The notes under the pieces were generated by a model. The model did not search any database. It had not been told where the DNA came from and was given only the letters and a program-made list of their open reading frames with translations. This document shows positions 57,404 through 64,000 of a DNA stretch of 64,000 bases, one piece after another (the first letter of the stretch is position 1; each line of letters starts with the position of its first letter). A program made the position numbers and the translations under genes. The stretch spans positions 1 through 64,000 of the forward strand of contig CAMFDG010000003.1 in the NCBI GenBank assembly GCA_945949045.1, in the 5' to 3' direction. The stretch comes from an uncultured Lachnospiraceae bacterium. GTDB taxonomy: Bacteria > Bacillota > Clostridia > Lachnospirales > Lachnospiraceae.

Positions 57404-57443
57404 TTTACATAGATTTTACATAAAAACTACTTTAGATTTTACA
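57404..57443 (+). promoter_or_regulatory. Putative Pho box upstream of Na/Pi cotransporter gene
   Basis: TTTACA at 57404, 57415, 57438 (spacings 11 and 23). Confidence 0.65.
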
Positions 57444-57508
57444 TACTATCGGTATGATGCAATTGTAAAGAAAAGATAAAGAATATGTAAAACTAAAGGA
57501 GTATCAGT

Positions 57509-59302
57509 ATGGATCTATTTGGAGTTCTGACAATGATTGGCGGACTTGCCATGTTTTTGTACGGAATGAATGCAATGGGGGACGGACTGGCGAAGCTTTC
57601 AGGTGGTAAACTCGAGCAGATACTTGAGAAATTAACCTCAAAGCGGATCATGGCCGTCCTGCTTGGCGTTGTGGTAACAGCGGTGATTCAGTCCTCGTCG
57701 GCCACCACGGTTATGGTGGTGGGCTTTGTCAATTCAGGAATCATGAAGCTGACCCAGGCGGTCGGTATCATTATGGGAGCAAATGTGGGAACCACTGTGA
57801 CCTCATGGATTTTGTCTCTGTCTGGCATAAAAGGAACCAATTTCTTTCTTCAGCTGTTAAAGCCCTCCTCCTTTGCACCGGTACTGGCTGCGGTGGGGAT
57901 TATTTTGACCATGACAGCGAAGGGAAGTCACAAAAAGAAGGATATCGGAGATATTCTGGTAGGATTTGCCATCCTGATGTTTGGAATGGAAACCATGAGT
58001 TCCGCCGTGGAGCCTCTTGCAGAAAATGAGGCCTTTACCGGAATTCTTACCATGTTCTCTAACCCGGTTCTCGGCATGATTGCAGGTATGATCCTTACGG
58101 CAGTTATTCAGAGCTCCTCAGCGTCTGTGGGTATTTTGCAGGCGCTCTGTGTGACCGGGGCGGTCGGCTATAAAACTGCGATTCCAATTATTATGGGACA
58201 GAACATCGGAACCTGTGTGACTGCTCTTTTGTCTTCCGTAGGGGCGAACCGTAATGCAAAGCGTGCTTCCATGATTCATCTGTATTTTAATATGATCGGC
58301 ACCTTCCTTTTCATGGTGGTTTTTTATGGAATCAATGCAGTCGTGGGCGGCTTTGCCTTTTTAAATGAGCCTGCAAATGCGGCAGGAATTGCGGTGGTAC
58401 ACAGCCTGTTTAACATTGGAACGCTGCTGGTACTATATCCTTTCGGAAATCAGCTGGTGAAGCTGGCAGAGCTTACGATTCCGGAGCACGAGGAGGAAAA
58501 GACCAGGGAACCGGACGAATTTGCAAGGCTGGATGAGCGCTTCCTGGAGAAACCGGCCTTTGCCATGGAGTTGTGCCGGGAGGCAGCAGCACGGATGGCA
58601 GGGGAGGCAAAAGCATCACTTATGCTTGCATTGGAGAACTTAAAATCGTATAGTGAAGATAACGTGGAAAAAATCATTCATATGGAGCAGAATGTGGACC
58701 ATTATGAGGACGTGCTGGGCACTTATCTGGTAAAGCTGAATAACTGTGATCTGTCCCAGAACGACAGCCGGACGCTTTCCATTCTTCTGCACTGTATCAG
58801 CAATTTTGAGCGGATTTCCGACCATGCGGTCAACATTACGGATTCGGCCCGGCAGATGCAGGAGAACCATATGGTGTTTTCCGGGAAGGCGACGGAGGAG
58901 GTTTCGGTATTTGCCGATGCTCTTTCCGATATCGTGGCACAGACCATGGATGCCTTTGAGCGGAATGATCTTGAGGCAGCCAGAAAGATTGAGCCCTTTG
59001 AGCAGGTGATTGACCGGCTGAGCATTGAAGTCAAGCAGCGGCATATCAAAAGGCTCCGCAAAGGGAAATGCACCATTGAGCTGGGGCTGATCCTGGAGGA
59101 TATTATCACGAATTTTGAACGGATTTCCGATCACTGCTCGAACATTGCAGTGTGCATGATCAGGGTCAGTGCGGACGGTTTTGATACCCATGAATATCTG
59201 GATATCATTAAGGAAGAGAAGGCACCCTGGTTTGAGCAGGAATACTATGCACTTTTAAAGAGGTACGCGCTGCCGTCCAAGAAGAAAAAAGCGGAGGCTT
59301 AA
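57509..59302 (+). CDS. Na/Pi cotransporter family protein with PhoU-like C-terminus
   Basis: MFLYGMNAMGDGLAKLSGGKLEQIL, TAVIQSSSATTVMVVGFVNSG and repeated QSSSASVGILQAL. Confidence 0.93.
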   Translation: MDLFGVLTMIGGLAMFLYGMNAMGDGLAKLSGGKLEQILEKLTSKRIMAVLLGVVVTAVIQSSSATTVMVVGFVNSGIMKLTQAVGIIMGANVGTTVTSWILSLSGIKGTNFFLQLLKPSSFAPVLAAVGIILTMTAKGSHKKKDIGDILVGFAILMFGMETMSSAVEPLAENEAFTGILTMFSNPVLGMIAGMILTAVIQSSSASVGILQALCVTGAVGYKTAIPIIMGQNIGTCVTALLSSVGANRNAKRASMIHLYFNMIGTFLFMVVFYGINAVVGGFAFLNEPANAAGIAVVHSLFNIGTLLVLYPFGNQLVKLAELTIPEHEEEKTREPDEFARLDERFLEKPAFAMELCREAAARMAGEAKASLMLALENLKSYSEDNVEKIIHMEQNVDHYEDVLGTYLVKLNNCDLSQNDSRTLSILLHCISNFERISDHAVNITDSARQMQENHMVFSGKATEEVSVFADALSDIVAQTMDAFERNDLEAARKIEPFEQVIDRLSIEVKQRHIKRLRKGKCTIELGLILEDIITNFERISDHCSNIAVCMIRVSADGFDTHEYLDIIKEEKAPWFEQEYYALLKRYALPSKKKKAEA

Positions 59303-59320
59303 AAGTGGTGGAGGAATATT

Positions 59321-59989
59321 ATGGCACTGATTTATATAGTAGAAGATGACGAAAATATCAGAGAAATTGAGACGATTGCTTTAAAGAACAGCAATTATAT
59401 GGTCTGCGCTTTTGAAAAAGCAAGAGATTTTTATAAAAAGCTGGAGGATATCATGCCGGACCTGGTCCTTTTGGATGTGATGCTGCCGGATGAAAGCGGC
59501 TATGATATTGTTCGCAAGCTCAGGAAGAACCCGGCCACGAAGCGTCTCCCCGTCATTATGGTGACCGCCAAGACCGCAGAGATGGATATGATTAAGGGGC
59601 TGGATGACGGGGCGGATGATTATATCAAGAAACCTTTTTCCATCATGGAATTGATTACGAGGGTGAAGGCACTGCTCCGACGCACCGAGACAGAGGATGT
59701 CAAGCATCTGCAGCTGGACAATATCGTATTGGATCATGAGAGGCATATGGTCTATGTGGACAACAATCCGGTGGATCTGACCTTTAAGGAATACGAACTT
59801 CTGCGCCTTTTGATGACGAACCAGAATGTGGTGCTTTCCAGAGAGGTCATCATGCGCCATGTCTGGGGCACGGAATTTGAGGGCGAGTCACGGACCGTGG
59901 ATATGCATATCAAGACACTGCGTCAGAAGCTGGGGGAGGCAGGCAGCAAAATCCGCACGGTACGTAATGTGGGCTATGTGATTGAGTAA
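59321..59989 (+). CDS. OmpR/PhoB-type response regulator
   Basis: IYIVEDDENIREI, LVLLDVMLPDESGYDIVRKLR, DDYIKKPF and winged helix SREVIMRHVWGTEFEGESRTVDMHIKTLRQKLG. Confidence 0.94.
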   Translation: MALIYIVEDDENIREIETIALKNSNYMVCAFEKARDFYKKLEDIMPDLVLLDVMLPDESGYDIVRKLRKNPATKRLPVIMVTAKTAEMDMIKGLDDGADDYIKKPFSIMELITRVKALLRRTETEDVKHLQLDNIVLDHERHMVYVDNNPVDLTFKEYELLRLLMTNQNVVLSREVIMRHVWGTEFEGESRTVDMHIKTLRQKLGEAGSKIRTVRNVGYVIE

Positions 59990-59998
59990 GGAGAAGTT

Positions 59999-61330
59999 AT
60001 GAAGCAGAAAATCAATAAATGCCTGATTTTAACTGCGGTGCTTGGTATTATTGCCACACTGATCAGTATGACATTTATTTCCTATACATTGTTCCAGCGG
60101 CAGGTGAAGAAGGACCTTAAGATCAACGCGGAAATTCTGGGAGCTTCCGGTGTGTTTTGCAAGGATTCCGACAGCAGGAATTTTGAGCGGGATTATCAGA
60201 TTGATGTGGAGGATCTGCGTATCACCTGGATCGACACGGACGGAAAGGTTCTCTATGATAATGATGCCCAGGCAGATGCGCTGACGAACCACGCTGACCG
60301 GCCGGAGGTTCAGGAGGCCTTGAAGAATGGTACCGGAGAGTGTGTGAGAGATTCCGCCACAATGAAAATGAATACCTTTTATTATGCGCTCCGCCTTTCG
60401 GATGGCACAGTGCTTCGGGTTTCCACAGAGGCGAGAAGTATTTTAAATTTGTTTCTGACGGCAGTACCGATTGTCCTTCTGATCATTCTTCTGATTATTC
60501 TGTTTTCTGTGGTACTTGCTCATTTCCTCACCCGTCAGCTGCTGGCACCGATTCAGGTGATGGCAGAAAACATCGAGGATACAGCGAAGGTCCCGGCTTA
60601 TAAGGAACTGGTGCCCTTTGTCAATACCATCCGTGCCCAGCACGAAAATATACTGATGGCGGCGAAGGTGCGGCAGGATTTTACTGCCAATGTTTCCCAT
60701 GAGTTGAAAACACCTTTGACTGCGATTTCCGGATATGCGGAGCTGATCGAAAACCATATGGTGGATCCGGGGCAGGAGACGCGTTTTGCCCATGAAATTC
60801 AGCAGAATGCAAACCGGCTGCTTTCCCTGATCAATGATATTATTCGTCTGTCCGAATTGGACAGTAAGGAGGGAGATGATCTATCCTGTGACACACTGGA
60901 TCTGGATGAGATTGCCACAGAATGCGTGAAGGGGCTGAAGGTCAATGCCCAGAAGCAGAAGATCTCTCTTTCCTATGAGGGACAGCCCTGCGAGATTCGT
61001 GGCAATCGGGATATGATCATCGAGCTTATTGATAATCTTGGTCAGAATGCCATCCGCTACAACAATGAGGGCGGTTATGTTCACATCCGGGTAACAAAGG
61101 AGGATGGTCGCCCACAGCTTTTGGTAGAAGATAACGGGATCGGCATTCCGAAAGACCAGCAGGAACGCATTTTCGAACGGTTTTACCGGGTGGACAAGAG
61201 CCGTTCCAAGCAGACGGGTGGTACAGGACTTGGTCTTGCCATTGTCAAGCACATCGTGGCGCTGCACGATGCGGAAATCAAATTGGAAAGTGAACCGGGA
61301 AAAGGGACCACGATCCGGGTGCTGTTTTAG
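59999..61330 (+). CDS. PhoR-type sensor histidine kinase
   Basis: FTANVSHELKTPLTAISGYAELIE, NLGQNAIRYNNEGG and GGTGLGLAIVKHIVALH. Confidence 0.94.
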   Translation: MKQKINKCLILTAVLGIIATLISMTFISYTLFQRQVKKDLKINAEILGASGVFCKDSDSRNFERDYQIDVEDLRITWIDTDGKVLYDNDAQADALTNHADRPEVQEALKNGTGECVRDSATMKMNTFYYALRLSDGTVLRVSTEARSILNLFLTAVPIVLLIILLIILFSVVLAHFLTRQLLAPIQVMAENIEDTAKVPAYKELVPFVNTIRAQHENILMAAKVRQDFTANVSHELKTPLTAISGYAELIENHMVDPGQETRFAHEIQQNANRLLSLINDIIRLSELDSKEGDDLSCDTLDLDEIATECVKGLKVNAQKQKISLSYEGQPCEIRGNRDMIIELIDNLGQNAIRYNNEGGYVHIRVTKEDGRPQLLVEDNGIGIPKDQQERIFERFYRVDKSRSKQTGGTGLGLAIVKHIVALHDAEIKLESEPGKGTTIRVLF

Positions 61331-61362
61331 GAGATTTGTTTACAAATCTCCTTTTTTGTGGC
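61328..61362 (+). terminator. Rho-independent terminator
   Basis: GGAGATTTGTTTACAAATCTCCTTTTTT. Confidence 0.9.
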
Positions 61363-61438
61363 ATAATCGGGAAAGATAATGGATCCGAAAGCGGTTAAAG
61401 TACGCTTTTGGAGGCACGAAAGAAAAGAGGCAGTCAGT

Positions 61439-62755
61439 ATGTATCAGGAAATATCACAGTTATTAATGTACGGGGATCTTGATGAGGATTCCATCCTCTA
61501 TCAGATGGGAGAGATTTTTGGGAAATACGAGACCGGTGAATACAATAAGACCGGGCTGGTCAGAGATATCAATACGCAGGTGAAGCGTATTCTTAAAGTG
61601 GCGACGGATTACGGTTTTGATGATAATCTGTGGCACAATTACCTGACTTTTTTCCTGATGATGAGTGAGAATCCTTTCAGCATGACCTGCGAGAAGGTCG
61701 GCGCCAGCGAGGGAAGTGTCAATGCGCTGGTGCAGAATGATTTTCGCATTTTTAAGGAGTTGTTTGACTATGATTTCGGGCCGATTGAGCGGGACCTGGG
61801 AATTCGCTGCTTCAGTCAGATTTCCAGTTATAAGGCCATTCACAAGAAGGATCTGATGTATAATAAGAACGTCAGCGAGAAGGTCCGCTCCCTCAGTAAG
61901 CAGCTGGAGGCTGCAAAGGACGAAAAGGAATTTTTTGACGCGGTAACCGGATTTTATAAGGATTATGGTGTGGGCATGTTTGGACTGAACAAGGCCTTTC
62001 GTATTGACGATACGCCGCAGGGAAGCTTTACTTTCCGGGCCATCAACAACATGGACACCGTTATGCTGGATGATCTGGTGGGCTACGAAATTCAGAAGAA
62101 AAAGCTTGTGGACAACACCGAGGCCTTTGTGCAGGGTAAGAAGGCCAATAATGTTCTGCTGTTTGGTGACAGCGGTACCGGTAAATCCACCAGCATCAAG
62201 GCGATTGTGAACCAGTATTATAAGGATGGTCTTCGCATGATCGAGATTTACAAGCATCAGTTCAAGTATCTATCAGAGATCATCGCTGACATCAAGAATC
62301 GGAATTACCGTTTTATTATTTATATGGATGATCTTTCCTTCGAGGAGTTTGAGATTGAGTACAAGTTTTTAAAGGCAGTCATCGAGGGCGGCGTGGAGAC
62401 GAAGCCGGAGAACATTCTGATCTATGCGACCTCCAACCGGCGCCATCTCATCAAGGAGAACTGGAATGACCGCAATGATCAGGATAATTCCAATGACAGA
62501 CATCATTCCGATACCGTGGAGGAGAAGCTTTCTCTCGTCAACCGTTTTGGTGTCACCATCAATTACTCCAAGCCGACCCAGAAGGAATACTTCGATATTG
62601 TGGTGCATCTGGCGAGACGCGCCGGCGTTACCATGGATGAGGAGAAGCTGAAGCAGGAGGCCAACAAGTGGGAGCTTTCCCACGGGGGAATTTCCGGCCG
62701 TACAGCGGAGCAGTTTGTGAATTATCTGGCATCCCAGCCGGAGGCATTCAAATAG
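61439..62755 (+). CDS. DUF815-like AAA ATPase
   Basis: NNVLLFGDSGTGKSTSIKAIVNQYYKDGLRMIEIYKHQFKYLSEIIADIKNRNYRFIIYMDDLSFEEFEIEYKFLKAVIEGG. Confidence 0.9.
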   Translation: MYQEISQLLMYGDLDEDSILYQMGEIFGKYETGEYNKTGLVRDINTQVKRILKVATDYGFDDNLWHNYLTFFLMMSENPFSMTCEKVGASEGSVNALVQNDFRIFKELFDYDFGPIERDLGIRCFSQISSYKAIHKKDLMYNKNVSEKVRSLSKQLEAAKDEKEFFDAVTGFYKDYGVGMFGLNKAFRIDDTPQGSFTFRAINNMDTVMLDDLVGYEIQKKKLVDNTEAFVQGKKANNVLLFGDSGTGKSTSIKAIVNQYYKDGLRMIEIYKHQFKYLSEIIADIKNRNYRFIIYMDDLSFEEFEIEYKFLKAVIEGGVETKPENILIYATSNRRHLIKENWNDRNDQDNSNDRHHSDTVEEKLSLVNRFGVTINYSKPTQKEYFDIVVHLARRAGVTMDEEKLKQEANKWELSHGGISGRTAEQFVNYLASQPEAFK

Positions 62756-62803
62756 GTGAATGCTGTTCTGATCCCATGCCCATCATAGTATTTAGGAGGT
62801 TAT

Positions 62804-64000
62804 ATGTTATACCAGATTTGTCACGGGGCCGTCTCCTTCGCGGATGATGTGATTCTGCACGACATCAATTTTGAAATCAGAAATACGGAAAAGATTGCTG
62901 TGGTTGGGAGGAACGGCTGTGGCAAGACAACGCTTCTCAAGCTGATCAACGGGGAGGTGGATCTCGATAAGCGTGACAGCGATGAGGACATTTTTATCGC
63001 GAAGGCGGGGAATCCACAGATTGGCTATCTGAAGCAGATTGCCTTCGAGGATCCGTCCATCACACTGGAGCAGGAGATTCGTAAGGTTTTTGCACCCATG
63101 GAGAAACGGAAAAAGGAGCTGGAAGCGGCAGCGACGGCTCTGGAACACGATTATTCTGAGGAGGCGGTTGCACGTTATACCGCCATGGAGGAGTCCTTCA
63201 AGGAGGATGGCGGCTACTATTTTGAAAAGGAATACGATGTTCTGATCCGCAAATTTGGGTTTTCTGAGGAGGAACGAAAGAAACCTCTGTCCGATTTTTC
63301 CGGAGGCCAGCAGACGAAAATTGCCTTTATCAAGCTGCTTTTAAGCAAGCCGGATATATTGCTTCTGGACGAGCCTACGAACCATCTGGATATCACGACC
63401 ATTGAGTGGCTGGAGAGTTATCTGAAGAGTTATCCCAAGGCGGTGGTGGTTGTCTCCCATGACCGGATGTTCTTAGATCATATTGTAGATGTGGTTTATG
63501 AGATCGAATATGGTACGGCGACCCGTTACCCGGGCAATTATACGAATTTCATGGAGCGCAAAAAAGCAAACTATGAAAAGCTGATGAAGGATTATAATGC
63601 CCAGCAGAAAGAGATCGCACGGCTGCAACGTATGGTGGACCGTTTCAAAAATAAACCTACCAAGGTTTCCATGGCCCACTCCAAGGAGAAGGCCATTGAG
63701 CGCATGGTAAAGATTGAGGCACCGGACCGCTTTGACACCCGTACCTTTCATGCGAATTTTGAACCCCGGAAGGAGACGGGAAATGATGTGCTTTCTGTCT
63801 CGCATTTGGAGATTGGCTATGACCATCCTCTTTCCACGGTCAGTTTTGAACTCAAAAAGGGGGAAAAGCTTGGCATTTTAGGTGGCAACGGCTTGGGAAA
63901 ATCTACGCTTCTTAAGACCCTTGTGAACCTTATTTCCCCCCTTTCCGGAGAGTTTCGGTTCGGAACCAATGTGCAGATCGGATATTTTGACCAGCAGATG
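62804..64000 (+). CDS. ABC-F family ATPase (truncated by window end; not in ORF track)
   Basis: VVGRNGCGKTTLLKLINGE, DFSGGQQTKIAFIKLLLSKPDILLLDEPTNHLDITTIEWLE; second Walker A GGNGLGKSTLLKTLV; open at 64000. Confidence 0.93.
   Translation, partial: MLYQICHGAVSFADDVILHDINFEIRNTEKIAVVGRNGCGKTTLLKLINGEVDLDKRDSDEDIFIAKAGNPQIGYLKQIAFEDPSITLEQEIRKVFAPMEKRKKELEAAATALEHDYSEEAVARYTAMEESFKEDGGYYFEKEYDVLIRKFGFSEEERKKPLSDFSGGQQTKIAFIKLLLSKPDILLLDEPTNHLDITTIEWLESYLKSYPKAVVVVSHDRMFLDHIVDVVYEIEYGTATRYPGNYTNFMERKKANYEKLMKDYNAQQKEIARLQRMVDRFKNKPTKVSMAHSKEKAIERMVKIEAPDRFDTRTFHANFEPRKETGNDVLSVSHLEIGYDHPLSTVSFELKKGEKLGILGGNGLGKSTLLKTLVNLISPLSGEFRFGTNVQIGYFDQQM

Overview
The window looks like chromosomal DNA from a Lachnospiraceae-like Firmicute (inferred from gene content and codon style). 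Both flanks are mostly housekeeping. They carry an ECF transporter, surE, a PadR/DUF4097 locus, an RluA-type synthase, nth, an aminotransferase, a G1P-dehydrogenase-like protein, a Cu/Zn-SOD-like protein, an HD-GYP protein, a HMA/P-type ATPase/ArsR metal operon, a glycogen-debranching enzyme, lepB, nadA, a complete pst-phoU-Na/Pi-two-component phosphate locus, and an ABC-F protein cut by the window end. Between them sits a ~22.3 kb integrative element inserted in the 3' half of tRNA-Pro(CGG), bounded by a 44-bp direct repeat (25517-25560 and 47820-47863). It has a tyrosine integrase, a small xis-like HTH gene missed by the ORF track, MobC and a short relaxase, a decayed IS66, ParM plus a ParR-like partner, and a phage-like recombination module (DUF932, YqaJ, SSB, Rad52-like). 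It also has two cargo cassettes of unknown function. The first is a HerA-like ATPase with two unknown proteins, divergent from a 962-codon STAND-like NTPase that contains a 15-bp-periodic pentapeptide-repeat tract. The second is a run of zinc-ribbon proteins behind a Mor-like regulator. Five element genes are each preceded by a different stem-loop ending 25-33 nt before the start codon, which suggests a shared leader or attenuator architecture. On the flanks I also found a dispersed GGGCG/CGCCC intergenic repeat, matching three-site Pho boxes in front of pstS and the Na/Pi transporter, and a patch of decayed genes (two-component system and beta-helix-like protein) at 49.8-53.05 kb. All family names come from reading motifs by eye; no database search was run.
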